Assembly: GCF_037038585.1 (NCBI RefSeq)
Contig: NC_092523.1
Coordinates: 28,277,501 to 28,341,500, forward strand
DNA from: Patagioenas fasciata
Lineage: Eukaryota > Chordata > Aves > Columbiformes > Columbidae
Length of the DNA: 64,000 bases
Reading direction: 5' to 3'
The notes beneath the pieces are model-generated. The model made no database searches and was not told the origin of the DNA. It saw only the letters and a list, made by a program, of their open reading frames with translations. The position numbers and the translations under genes were made by a program. Positions 41,066 through 54,229 of this stretch are shown here, piece after piece (the stretch's first letter is position 1; each line of letters opens with the position of its first letter).

Positions 41066-41631
41066 TTATTCCACAGTGAACCTGACATCCTGCACTCACC
41101 CTAAAACACATTTTTCCAGTCTTCATTGACAGCCATCAATATTCTATAATTTCAAGAGAGTTGCAGCAAATAGTATTTGTTTTGTTATTAAAGAACTAGT
41201 AACTTCATGATTAAAGGTTTTATTTAACTGATGTTCACTTTCCAAGTAGTATTTACTGGTTAAATAAAGTAGGGACAGAAAATATAACATTTTTTCATCT
41301 AATTCAATCCCCCTGAACTCCATTGCTGTGAGCAAAGTTGAGTGGAGATGAATGTTGCGTCCTTTGCAATGTCACGTCCACATCTATGGTCTTACTGAAA
41401 ACAATTCTGCATCTTCACTGTTCCTAAAGCTCTTAAAACTGAAGTGTAGGGGCAGTTAAGGAGCCTCAAGTGGTATATAGAGGGCATTTCCACTTCATGT
41501 TCCACTCCTAATTTCTTGCAACCTCGTTAAATTCAAGACTAGGCCTGATAGTGTTCTGTTTGAAGCCCAGCTTTCTAACAGTTTTTCAGATCCAACATAA
41601 TCTACAAATATGCTGCTTAATAGATGTACGT

Positions 41632-41698
41632 GTGTGTATATATATGTGCATATATAGAGAAAGAGATACACACACATGCATGCACAAGCACACACAAG
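41632..41698. repeat. TG/TA/CA compound microsatellite
   Basis: gtgtgtatatatatgtgcat followed by a GA-rich spacer and tacacacacatgcatgcaca; the TG and CA ends can pair. Confidence 0.75.
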
Positions 41699-43041
41699 TT
41701 GTTATACACCTAGTGAAAAGCGAGTTAAAGCAAGGCAATCTAGTTCACCACTTGGAACTGCAGAAATATGACAGTATGAAAAACAGACAATAATCCTATT
41801 CTTGACAAATTAGTACCCCCAATGCTTCATTCGATTCTGTCAAAATTGTAGTATTTTCAGAGAACTATTTAGCTATCACTGCTTAGAAGCTTAACTCTTA
41901 TGAATAATCAGTTGTGATGAGCAATGAAAGCATTTTCAAAAAATAATAATAAAATTCTCTGGAGAAACCTTGACATTTTCCTCAAAATTTTCTTGCCAAA
42001 ATGCTTATGAGAAAGGAAGAAGACTGTAAGTCCCTTGCCTTCACATGTTTCTTTGTTCTAATACACAGGCATGTCACTAGCAAGAGATGCCTGTGCCATG
42101 ACTGCAAGTGGGCTGACCAAATACTATCTAGCCTCACATTTGGCTTGTAAACAATAGTAGGAACTGAGCCCATAGAAAATATCTCACTCTCACCAGCCTG
42201 CCACATTGTTTGAGCTGGGAAATCGAGACAAACTGCTACATTCTATGTTAAAAATAAGAGGCCTTTGAATTCTCCCTCTACTCTGAACTTTCCACCAAGG
42301 GTTGACTTTTGTCATTTTGGCACATCTTTTGAAGTCTGAATATAGCTTAGCTTTTATGTAGGGCTTTCTGTACTTACAGAACTGTGCAGCACTGGAACAG
42401 GCTCAGACCTGTTAATAAAGGAAGTGCAAAATGTGTCTTCTTGCGCCAGACACCAGCATCCCACCATGCCTTAACACAGGGCTTGGTTGTGAAGGGGGCA
42501 AGACCACAGGTACCTCAGTCTTCCTTCTCCTGGAAGAAGCCTAATCTTGGTTCATATTTAGCTCTCGAGCACCACTGACTGCAGCCACACGTGCACTGAA
42601 TCTGTCCCATTTGTTCTTTTGATTTTGCATCCTCCACAAATCCCGCACAATGAGTGACTCAGCCTTTCCACCAAGCAACAAAGGCATTTAGAAGGTCACA
42701 GCTAACTGGCACACTCCACAGATTGTTTCAAGCTGCAAATGATAAAATCAGTTAAATTGCAAATACTCCAAGGAGCCAGGGATATTTACAGAGAAGGATT
42801 CATACAGAAGGTAACTTCTAACAAAAAGTACCTATTGTGTTGAGCTTGTTATTGTCAAGCCCTCAATAGAGGGATTTTCTATTACAGTAACTTCAAGTTC
42901 GGATATAATTTCTTTATTTTAATTTTTTAAAACAATTATAAATTTTATATTCTACCTGGAAACAAGGTAGAATAGTTCTATTGCTCTGTTACTTATCACA
43001 TTATAATACCTCAGTTTAACATTTTGATTGAAGTCAAATAC

Positions 43042-43086
43042 ATGTGTGTGTATATATATATGTATATTTAAATATATATATATATA
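43042..43086. repeat. TG/TA microsatellite
   Basis: tgtgtgtatatatatatgta followed by tttaaatatatatatatata. Confidence 0.85.
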
Positions 43087-46000
43087 AAAAACCATATATG
43101 TCAGTGGACATTTGCAATATGCTATATGTACTGGAACACTCATAATTATCACATGCATTAACGAAAACAAACACTAAATCTGTAAGTTTTCAACTTACCT
43201 GAATTACAAAAGGAACTCAGGGCTCTAATGCTGCAAGCTTTTTAATTCCCATTGATTTAAAAGGGAGTAAAGTGAGGTCAGTTTTTTGTTATAGTATATA
43301 TTTTTCATCTTTATGCACTTTATTTACACTATAGTGAGCTAAATTTGATTTATAAAATGTAGCAAAATCTTTCCTTCTGTTAAGCTTGTATGGGTTGCCT
43401 TACTTGAATGAAAATGAGAGGTTCCATTATACATCACTCTTTTCTCATAGTTCACGTTTTCCCCTGAAACCTAAAGACCTGATGGGACCAATTCCGTGTT
43501 CAAAGCTAAGCACGTACACTAATGTATTGCTTGTTAATGTGCAGCTTGTATTGGGAATGTTCAGGCTGTGTAGAACTACAACTTGAATGTGGAGGAAGCT
43601 GGAAAACATGGGACTCAGAACTTAAATCCTTCCCACCTCCGTTATCACAGTAACCCTGCAAGCACAGGCCAAAATCAGGGGTAGCAAACTGTAGAGGGAA
43701 GACAGCTGTTTGCCCCCACTACCCTCAATAATGAATAATTCTGGATTATCTGGTGGTGACGAGTCTATTATCAGTTTAGACTCAGTGATAGCTAGTTTAT
43801 ACTCATAGTTCTTCCACCCCAGTGTTTACCCTCATTACCCCCTGAAACCACATCTGGTTGAGCTAAACAAGACACTTTCTGGCCTATACTGAAGGCATCA
43901 GTATTTCCTTGGCTGTTTTAGGGCTTTCTTTCCTGAACTTCTCCCAGTATGTATTAATCTTTCTTTACTGTAACAGAGTTGTTCTGAGTACTCTGCATAA
44001 GGTCTCAGCTTACATGGCTACGTAAATATTTTCTTTCAACCTACCTGAAATACAGCACCTATAGATCTTTAGATGTGTTTTTATTTTTCATGATGATCTC
44101 ACAGTAGTGATCTTTAGATGTTCTGTGATGGACAGCTGACTAAACCCACCAGGCCTTTCTCTCCACCTCTTTTGTCAGCAGCTGATGGACCTGTACTTAC
44201 TCAAGAAACTTCCAAGTCCCTAAGTCCCTTGCCTTTGTTGTGTTAGACTTCTGTTAACTGAGCCCTTGCTTTAGGGCAGTTCAGTCCTACCATGCATGCC
44301 AGATATCTTCTTTCTGTCACCAGTGTATGTCATTAATCATTTCTATTATTTGAACATAACCATTAACAGAAATGATAAATGCAGTCAGTTCCTAATCCAC
44401 AGCTATACAAATCATCTCCCTATAGTCTGAGCAGTCTCCTGCTCAGCCATTGATACTGTTCTTCAGCTGGTTTCTTCCCTCTGATTTTCCCACATTATCA
44501 CACTGACTGCCACATAACACCATGTCAGTCACTTAACTGAAGTCTATAGGGATTTGCTTTATTGCAGTTCTGTTCTCTAAAATCATTGTGTACTTTAGCA
44601 AACAAAAATACCAAGTTAATTTGGCACAATCTATCTTTGGTAACTATTTCTTCCATTTTAATGTATTTTTATATCTCTATTTCTTTCACAAAATGTTGAG
44701 TCCTTGTAGGCAATTGAGATCATCCTAACAGACTTTTCTGAATCACTTTTCTCTTTAAGGATCATGACTTCAGATTTTATTTTTTTAATTATATGGTACT
44801 GCCATCTGTTTTAGTAAATTCATTAGAACTGTTACCACTGGCTTTATTATCTCAGTTACTGGGCCTCCTGGAGAGCTGAGCTCTTTGCCCTTTGCTTTCA
44901 CCTTACACATGACAATTCCTCTTCCCACACCCATTCTCATGAACATCCTTGGTTTTGCCTCTGTGTATGTGGCATTATCATTACTGATGCTGAGCCAAAT
45001 ACTCTGGTAGTCTGGAGCAGTACCTAGGTTATCTTTAATTGCCACCACATCTATGTTTTATAAGGTATGAACTTCTCTGTTGTTGTTTATATGGCAAAGA
45101 TAGCTTTTACTATTTGCTTGAATTTCTTTTGCAGCCTCTGCCTAAGTTTGACTTTTGCCATTTCCACCTTTCCATCTGCCTTCTGCCTGGCAAGACTTTT
45201 TTTCTTTTTCTGTTCCTTGTAGGCTCTCCCTTTATACATAATACTAAGGGATTCTCAGTTAACTGTGGATGAAGTTATTTCCTACAATTTTTCCCTTTGG
45301 GATACATCCTCGAGACAATTTCTGGAGCACTGGCTTAAAGGAACTCTAGTTGCATTCCACAGTTATCTGACTGAACTAGTCTGGCTCAATATGTGTTCAT
45401 ACTTCAAATCAGCTGAGTAGCACCAATATTTTAAAATTATTATTTCAGCTACTTATATTCAGCAGACTTTGGCTTCCCATTGAGTAGTAGTATTAGGTGT
45501 GCTAGAAACAAATGAAGCACTTATTTAGTAAACAAAAGCCCAGTGATTGTTCCAAACAAAAATCCTAAAATCTAAAGGGAGTAATCGAAGAAACAAAGGA
45601 AATACAAAGCAGGAGTGTGGGTAATGAAACAGATAATTTTATCAGTTTCCTTTTTTATTGTGTAATAGCTTTTTAAATGTCTGACAGCTAACATAGAAAT
45701 CCAGGAAAATAGGTAAGATTATTTGTACTGTATACTTCGGAGAATGGTATTGCTGTTGCATTCAATAAGTCATTACTGAAAATAAATAAAAAAGACACAG
45801 TTATTCAGTCTGCTTGGTGAACGTTGTGGTAATATTGTGAGGGAAGCAAACAATTCCATAGGAAAACAATAGAATAAATTTGTCCTGAATTTTTTTACAC
45901 CAAATTGTTCATCAAGATCCACCTGCAATTGGGGTGGGGGGAAATCTGAATCAAGCCTACTGACTTAGAGTGAGTGACCTGGCATTTCAAGATCAGAGTA

Positions 46001-46493
46001 CTTTGCTGAGCGCCACCACGAGAGGGCCATTTGCCTGCAACCGTTTCCCGGGAGTCTCCTGCCCACCCTCCCTGCACAGCCTCCTCTCATAATCCTTTGC
46101 GGTTTCTAAACGTCATATTCCCAATTTGCTTCTCATTCACAAACCCTGTAATATTCTTGCAGTGGGAAACCTAATGATAGTTCTTCTTGTGGGTTGCAGC
46201 AAGAAGGTATACACTTAATTAGGCACTGAGAAACATGCTCTGGGAAACAAAGGAATTTGAATTTTCTTTTTATTTCCCTGCAGGGCCTTTCCTTTTGCTC
46301 AGCCTTGCTGACAGAGCCTGCAATGGTTAACTCAGCTGCTCCCTGGAGCTATCTGGTTTAGTTGAGCAGCAGGAGACCAGAGAGTGAATGGCACTAGAAA
46401 AAAACAGCAATGAAACCAAGAATGTTTTGCTCGATCCTATGCGTTATTTGTGGTATTACCACTGTTGGGTGAAATCAGCCCTCATTTGACATA

Positions 46494-46550
46494 ATAAAAA
46501 CAAAAAAAACCAAAACAAAACATATAAGAAGCCAGAAAAAAAAAAATCAT
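46494..46550 (+). repeat. A/C-rich low-complexity tract
   Basis: ataaaaacaaaaaaaaccaa then aacaaaac, with a short poly(A) after it at 46535-46546. Confidence 0.75.
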
Positions 46551-47989
46551 GACACTGTGATAAATAATAGTACTGATGTTGAAGAGAAGATCAGTAAGAA
46601 TTTGGACCAGTTACACTGTAAGATTTACTTTATGGCATCCTCCAAATACAGGGAGTTTCTTTCACTGTGGAATCAGGAGGGGTTCCTGTCCAAGTGCTCC
46701 CAAAATCTGGTCAGGGAATTGTCAGCGCAGAGGCCAGAGCACACACATACCTGTGCTACCTCCTCCAAGCACAGGTACACCAGAAACCCCCCATGCACAC
46801 TTGTACTGTCTCTGGGACACCTCCTCAGGAGCAAGCCCTGAGTCACCAGAGTGGGGAACAAGGTCTGTTGACCTCAAGACCTCTGAAAGAGGCTGGCAAG
46901 AGCCTTGGTGCAAAACCTGTCCCTGGGAAGGCTCAGCTGAAGTGCCCGATTCTAAGTCAGGCACAACGTGGTGTCACTAGATGGCGACGGACACCTACTG
47001 TACTGTGCAAAACTGGCACTGGTGCCTCAAAACACTGATGCCTCTCCAGGCTCTAGTACAGAGATAGTATCTCAGGCTTCTTTAATAACTCTTTTGTTTG
47101 CTTACAGTATTTCTATTACTACAGCCACTTTAAAACTGGTCACACATCTTCCTTTCTTGATTGTAGATCTCAATTATTTCTGTCAGTATAAGCATATTGT
47201 CTTCAGACAGAAGCACAGACTTGTTAAATACAAGTCATTAATTAATCAGTTGAGCATAAACCTAATTTAATTGCAAAGTTTGGTCTACGCTATCTCTCCC
47301 TGATTCACTTACAAATTTTCATTAAAATCTAACCAAAAAGATATTTAAAACCTACTAGCTTTTCCAGTATTCATGTAAATACGGCATTTCAAACTTCCCA
47401 CATGTTTGAAAGTTGTTGGCTTGTCAATTATTTTGCATTCTGGAGAAGATTTAGTGCTTTTTCCTGTCAATAAAAGTGCATATGGAAAACTGTTTCAAGA
47501 ACTTCTTGAAGCCAATGAAATATTTTTCCTTGCAGCATTGGATTGTTAATGAAGGCATGTCAAGAGAGTTCTCAGTAAATTTAGAAACATTTTGAGTGTT
47601 AGAAGATTGCTTTATATGGGTGGAGACATATAAGATTTCACTCAATGTTACCCAAGTGAATGAAATCACTACAGTCTGCAAATGAGCATAAATCATGAAT
47701 CTTCTTGACAAGAGAAAATCTTTTCCCAGTGTTCTGAGTAACTTTGGTCCCACCACAGCATTTTAAGTATGTTGAGTTCAGCAGTTTTCTAAAGAGCAAT
47801 TAAGTTATTTCCAAGTGATTGATAAACATGAAATACTGATAGCTAACTCCATGACAAAATTTAATTTGCATTTGTAATGAACTGTATAGGCAGATATTGA
47901 AAAAACGCAAGGAGCAGAAAATATTAAACTTGTAGAAGGTGCTCAGATACCATGATGATGAACCTAGTGATAAAATTCAGTTATGTGGG

Positions 47990-49045
47990 GTGTCTGCAGT
48001 GATCCAGATCCAGAAGGTGGAGGTCAGCAGTACAAAGTCTGTAATAGTTGGAGGCCCATAACTAGTGCTGTACTCCAGGGGTCAATACTGAGTTCAGTTC
48101 TGTTCAACATCTACATTAATGACCTGGATGATGGAGCAGAGCATACCCTCAGCAAGTTGGCTGATGACACCAAACTGGGAGGAGTGGCTGATACACCAGA
48201 GGATCATGCTGCCATCCAGAGGGACCTCCACAGGCTGGAGAAACAGGAACCTCATGAACTTCCACAAGGAGCAGTGCAGAGGCCTGCACCTGGGAAGGAA
48301 CAACCCCAGGCAGCAGCAGACACTGGGGGCCACCCAGCTGGAAAGCTGTTTGGCAGAAAAGAGACTGGGGATCCTGGTGAACACCAAGTTGAACAGGAAT
48401 CAGCAAAATGTCCTTGCTGCAAAGATAGAAAATGGTATCCAGGTCTGCATCAGACAAATTATTGACAACATGTCAAGGGAAGGGATCCTTCCCCTCTACT
48501 CAGCACTAGTGAGGCCACACCTGGAGTCCTGTATCCAGTTCTGGGCTCCTCAGTACAAGAGAGACCTGGATATACTGGAGAGAGTCCAGCAAAGGGCCAC
48601 AAAGATGATGAAGGGATTGGAGCGTCTCTCCTATGAGGAGAGGCTGAGAGAGCTGGGACTGTTCAACCTAGAGGAGGGAAGGCTCAGGGGGATTTCATCA
48701 ATGTGTATAAATGTTATAAATGTCTGAAGGGAGGGTGCAAAGAGGACAGGGCCAGGCTCTTTCCAGGGGTGCCCAGTGACAGGACCAGAGGCAACAGGCA
48801 CAAACTGAAACACAGGAGGCTCTGTCTGAACATCAGAAAGCAATTTATTTTTTTTTTTTACTGAGAGGGTGACTGTGCTCTGGCACAGGTTGCCCAGTGC
48901 GGTTGTTAAATCTTCATCCATGGAGATATTAAAAATATATCTGGACATGGTCCTGGGAAATCATGCTCTCCCTGCTTGAGCATGGGGCTTGGATCAGGTG
49001 ATCTCCAGAGGTTACTTCCAACCTGAGCCACTCTGTGATTATGAT
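47990..49045 (+). mobile_element. CR1 LINE fragment, ORF2 3' part plus 3' UTR (copy B)
   Basis: Same subfamily as the copy at 13085-14075, with long identical stretches. It keeps [40 protein letters not shown] and QRDLHRLEK. An 8-base deletion at gagaaacaggaacctcatg (about 48240) then moves the downstream part [20 protein letters not shown] through [20 protein letters not shown] into another frame. The catalytic aspartates survive as LADD rather than FADD. The 3' end has gcttggatcaggtgatctcc and a cactctgtgatt tail. 5' truncated, inactive, intergenic. Confidence 0.93.
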
Positions 49046-49671
49046 AATCTTTGAAAAGAGTCATTGGTAAATTAATTATGCACATGACAGCAATTGAAGT
49101 ACATACTTGTTCATACATTTTCTAGCCACATGGTATGCCATGAATTCCTTATTAGGAATCTGTGCATTGTCCTAGAATTGCTCTTGCTCCAGCTTTGAAG
49201 CATAAAACGTATGTTTAAATATGGTTGTGGTCAAAGTGTTAACATCTTCTTCTCTCTCCAGAAAGACAAGAGGCATATAAATTAATGCCTAAGAGCTGCA
49301 TTTTACACTTGATGATATCAAAGATAGATGTACTTTCAATGGCAGAACTTAGCTGGAATCTTGCCTGCCCTTGAGGCAGGCTTGTAACTTGGTAAGGATG
49401 CCAGTGTACTGAATGTGGGTGTCTGTCTCACCCATTATAGCGTCAGTAGTAAATACCTTTATGAAATTATTTATTAAGACTTTTAATTTTATTTATGCAC
49501 AGATGCCTTTCCAAAGCTCACTGTTGTTCACAGTTTCTAGAGGACAGTTACTGAAGATGTGTGCAGAGACACTGACTGTGTTTTTGAGTTTCCAAATAAC
49601 CTAAGTCTGATGCAAAGTGTTGTCTCACCACTGGTGAGGCCAGAGAGACTCAGAGATATCTTTTCTAAATA

Positions 49672-49728
49672 AAAATTAAACAAACAAATAAATAATTAAT
49701 TAAATAGACAAATAAATAAATAAATAAC
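49672..49728. repeat. AAAT/AAAC tetranucleotide repeat
   Basis: aaacaaacaaataaataatt and later aaataaataaataaataac. Confidence 0.85.
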
Positions 49729-52289
49729 TGGAGTTACAATGTTCCTTCTTTCCATAGAAGCAGCTAACATTTTGAAATTAATTCTGACAGGGACATACTA
49801 TGAAAGGGACATACTTATTCTGTTGTATATGCAATGTTTGCACATACTATACATTGTAATGACAAATGATACTTTCTATACTGTAAAAGGTTTACATAAA
49901 CACTGTCTAGCACCAATGTGTGTGTGTGTCTGCTGAACATCTCCTTTGAGAAGTCTGGTGGGCAACAACCTATTGCAGGAGACTAAAACAAAGCTGCCTA
50001 AAAACCAGTCTAGTTTTCCAGGCGTGAAGTCAAATATTTGCTACAAATGTTAACTTCTCACCATGCATCTGCTCATCTTCATGTATTTTTCCCCAAGGGA
50101 TCTTTTGTGTTCTCCTAGGTGACAACTGAAAGAAAGTTTCAAAGTCAGATTCTAAGAGTTTTGCCAGATGTGAAAACAATGCAGCATATTACAGCAGTGA
50201 GAAACTAACCATTGGGTTGTCCATGCTAGATAGCTCAAAGGCCATCAAAACAAGGCTCCTGTTGGCCATTTTCTCAGGAACCACTTGGCAGAAGGATGTG
50301 TGCTGAATTATTTGAGTGATATGGGAGCCTTGCTCAAGCTTCTTTTCCTTTGGAGGGAGTGCTCCTCATTTACTGTCATCACCTGTGTGAAGAACCCACC
50401 TCAAGTCAGAGAAGAGAAGCACCCATGCAGGTACTGAGATCTGGAAAATACCACTGTAGAAATGCTGCTTTTCCCTGCCCTTTCCACGTGCGTGAAAAAT
50501 ACACCATGGGCACAAACTGCAGCTGATCAGAAAAAATCTGCAACAGGTCTAATTTCACATGCAGAGGAATTTTTCTTGCTTTTATGACACAGCAGAAAGA
50601 TTTCATTTTTGTGGCATCACTATCAATTAATGCTATTTATGTATAATCACCCAGGGAACTCTGCTTGGGTGTGGTCTTTCCCATTTGGCAAGTGCCAGCT
50701 TGGAATCTAATGACTGAGAAGCTCATGGAAACCCATTATTGAAATTATATTTAATGGGAGGCTTCTGGTCCACACCTTACTGCTCTTCAGTTCCCAAAAC
50801 ATGAGAAGGGCATTCACGGCACAGAGTGAATGAGAAAGCAGGATCGTGGTCCTTGCTATTCAAGCACAGACTACAGTGACTGTTAACCAGTGACTCTCTT
50901 TGTCTCAATTGCCTTTACTCTTTGTAACATTGTCAGATGATTCAGCAGTTCTAAAACTTTTTTCTCACTTTCCTCCCTCCCCATCCACACACTTATGGGG
51001 AGAGTCTCTTACAGGGAAAAGTAATTGCAAGAGCTGCTGGCAGCAACGTAATGGTGTCAGCAGGGGACAGAAAGTTGGAGTAGGGAATCTGGGGGACTGA
51101 CAAACCATAGAAGGGGCTGCGGGAAGAAGAAGAGAGGAGAAAGAGGAAGGAGAGGCAGTATGCGGGCAAAGCACAGACCACTCAGGGGCTCTCGGAGCTG
51201 CCCCGTTACATCATAGAAGAGGCCCCTAAACATGACATAGGCACCACAAACAGCTGTGGTTTGAGTCAGCAGCTCCCAGGAGCCTGTGACTCTTCCTGGT
51301 CCTGGTCTTTCTGCGCACTGACTGCTTGCGTCCCCTGGCAGAGCCCTTCGTCACAGCCCCACTTCACACTCTGTCTCCCTCCCAGCCACAGCCACCAGCC
51401 TCACCCTGACCCCAGTGGCTGTGGGATAGAAAGGACAAACTCCTTCTGTTGCTATTATAAAGGCATAAGTAACACAAGTGACTGAAGGTTTATTGTGTCA
51501 CCTACATTGGACTGAGGATAGTTAAAGAAGAATAAGGAAACTATACTGTGTGGTCCTGCTATAAATATTCTGTTGGAATAAACCTCCCTGCATAGGTTAA
51601 AACTGCTATTACACCCACCAACCACGGAGTCGTCAGCAGTGTCACTGAAAGTGTCAGTGTCACAGAAGATCCTTATTGTCAAAAAACTTTTTATTGTTTT
51701 GCTTAATAAAGGAACTGTGCTCACAGAATACATCTGGATTCCCTTGAGGCACTGAACTTGGTACCAAATGATACACGCTTAAGAGAGAATGAGCTGGATT
51801 TACAAACTGGTTTACAGACCAGTCTCCAATGGTTGCAGTTGATGGTTGTCAACGTGGTATCAGTGAGCAGAGTCCCGATGGCCTCAGCTCATGGGCCAAA
51901 ACTGTTAAATATTATAGTTTTATAGGTGTGACAATTATAAAATATCTGCTGATAACAAGTTTGTTTTGCTAGCAGATAATGAAGACAGTACCATCAGAGT
52001 AGTTTAAATTGCTTTTTTAAAAGATACCATCCCAGAAATATTTTAATATGGTTAAATGCTTGCATGGGGATATAGCGGAAGATTTGGTGAGGAGGTTAGT
52101 TAAATGTAAATACGCTCAAGTGACTTGCACCTGTCTGTAGAAAAAGCATACACATCACACTAATTGTTTTACTGACCTTGTGTGCTTGATGAGTAGAACC
52201 TCTGTGCTAGATAACACAGGCCTGGGAGAAACTCTGGGCACCTTATCACTATGTCTGAGATTCCTGCTTTGTTGTGAGAAAGAGCGGGA

Positions 52290-52520
52290 GGCTGCACCTG
52301 CCTGAAGCCTTGAAATATAGGCGAGCTCAGCAGGCCCAGCGATCTTTCAGCAGGGCTGAACTGACCAGCGCCTGCATCCCCACTTGTGTCACCTCTGCCT
52401 GGGAGCTCAGGTGTGGCTTCGGAGATCCCCCAGTATCGAGGTAACTAAAATAAAACTTGCTCTTTGCAAATGCACCCGTGGCCTCTGGTTCTTCTTGCGA
52501 TGTGCCTGCATATGTGTACA
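52290..52520 (+). mobile_element. Possible solo LTR (promoter/poly(A) module)
   Basis: A GC-richer block has TATA-like gaaatatagg at about 52312, a poly(A) signal (aataaa, in aaaataaaacttgctctttg) about 135 bases later, and a following cacccgtggcctctggttct stretch reminiscent of an R-U5 end. The spacing fits a retroviral LTR. I could not fix TG...CA ends, a target-site duplication or internal genes. It could instead be an unrelated promoter-like sequence. Confidence 0.3.
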
Positions 52521-53635
52521 CAATGCTTAAGGTGATAATGGTTTGGACAAAACACTGACATAAATTGTATTTATGGATCAAAAGTCTGAATTCTGGTGAG
52601 GACCTAACAGTAACGGTGGATAGCCACTCCACCATAAACTCCCCAGCAATGCTGTATGTAAAGAGATAATGTAACCTGTGAATGTATAAGGGGAGAGTAT
52701 TGCATAAGGCAAGGAGGTGAGCTTATCCTTGTCCCCATATATAAGGTGCTGTAGACTCAACATCCCAGTGCACCATACCTAACACAACCCAAACTCAACC
52801 ATGTGGCATTTACTGCCAGCAGGCTCTGCATCTTCTCCGCACACCCCACAGGCCTGAGCACCCCAGTCTTGTTTCCCTTTGTCCTTCCCTGAGCCTGGGA
52901 CATGCTCCTCATCCACAGGGCCATCCCATGCGGACTCCCGTCCTCCTCCGGCCACCTTGCTGCTGCTCTTCCTCTCCTCGGCAAATGTGGGTTCTGAATG
53001 AAGCTGTGGAGTAGCAGGAGCTTGGGAAGAGGAAAAAACAGTGACGGGATGGCACTGAGGGCACTGTGTCACAGTGGTGCAGGGAAGGGGGGGCAGAGCA
53101 TCCCCGCAAGGCCAGTGGATGAAAACCCCCAAGCCCTGCTAATTCCTTAAACCTAGAGGTGTAAGAGTCATGCTGTAGATGGCAATTTCATGTCATTTAT
53201 TATATTAATATATAGATTTATACCACATGAAAGGCTCAAATGGGGATGGCTCAAATTAGGGAATGGCTCATGTGCCTGTCACACACAGAGGGCCCGAGCA
53301 CATCGCCAGGGCCTGGGACCAGGGCCACACCTCGCGTCCCTTAGAAGATTTGGTCATTTTGGGAAGGTATCCCGGTGCTTCCCGTCCAACTCCTGGGTGG
53401 GACCAGCGGCCACCGAGAGCTGGGACGGGCGGCCAGGCCACGCCGAGCTGTCCCCTCTGGAGCGAGGCTGCCGGAGGAGCCAGGCAGCGGCGCCAGCCGG
53501 CGATGAAACGCAGGCCAGAGCCCTCCCCGCTGGGGCCGCGAACAGCCGGTCGGCAGCGCCCCGGGCCTGCCCGCCGCCCCGCCGCCCCGCCCAGCAACGT
53601 CACCCGTCCAACAAAGGGACGAGCGAGCGGTGACG

Positions 53636-53642
53636 CTTCCGG
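53636..53642 (-). promoter_or_regulatory. ETS/GABP-type site (CCGGAAG on minus)
   Basis: CTTCCGG on the plus strand, in the context gacgcttccgggtaac, 11 bases before the CRE. Match to consensus only. Confidence 0.5.
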
Positions 53643-53652
53643 GTAACGTACG

Positions 53653-53660
53653 TGACGTCA
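53653..53660. promoter_or_regulatory. Perfect palindromic CRE (TGACGTCA)
   Basis: A full CREB/ATF consensus palindrome, about 210 bases upstream of the SLAIN2 ATG. A half-site CGTCA lies at 53598-53602. Confidence 0.65.
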
Positions 53661-53680
53661 GGGCGATGGGCCGGGCCGGT

Positions 53681-53691
53681 AAGATGGCGGC
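53681..53691 (+). promoter_or_regulatory. YY1-type motif AAGATGGCGGC
   Basis: A strong match to the YY1 core as found just downstream of many TATA-less CpG-island start sites, in the plus orientation as expected for SLAIN2. It suggests transcription starts shortly before it. Its internal ATG is the start of the 18-codon uORF. Confidence 0.6.
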
Positions 53692-53740
53692 GGCGGCTGG
53701 ACGCGCGTTCCCCGCCCTTCCCACCGCCCGCCGCCGCTGA
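53684..53740 (+). other. 18-codon uORF in the SLAIN2 leader
   Basis: ATG at 53684 reads MAAAAGRAFPALPTARRR and stops at TGA 53738-53740, 129 bases before the SLAIN2 ATG. It is present in the mRNA only if transcription starts upstream of the YY1-type motif. An in-frame ATG at 53666 would lengthen it by six codons if the start site is further upstream. Translation is not shown. Confidence 0.45.

Positions 53741-54229
<489 letters not shown>

Larger units (their letters stand above)
35236..53264. other. Intergenic spacer between TEC and SLAIN2
   Basis: About 18 kb with no supportable gene. Recognised content: hAT-like element 39880-40022, AT-rich stretch 40960-41065, TA/TG microsatellites near 41635 and 43040, A/C tract 46494-46520, CR1 copy 47990-49045, AAAT-type repeat 49672-49728, and an LTR-like module 52290-52520. 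The part 43.6-45.3 kb reads like old decayed repeat sequence that I could not name. The rest is unique sequence in which I see nothing. Confidence 0.7.

Noticed and set aside
52779-53132. 117-codon minus-strand frame upstream of SLAIN2
   Set aside because: No domain, no splice or promoter context, and overlapping frames are of similar length.
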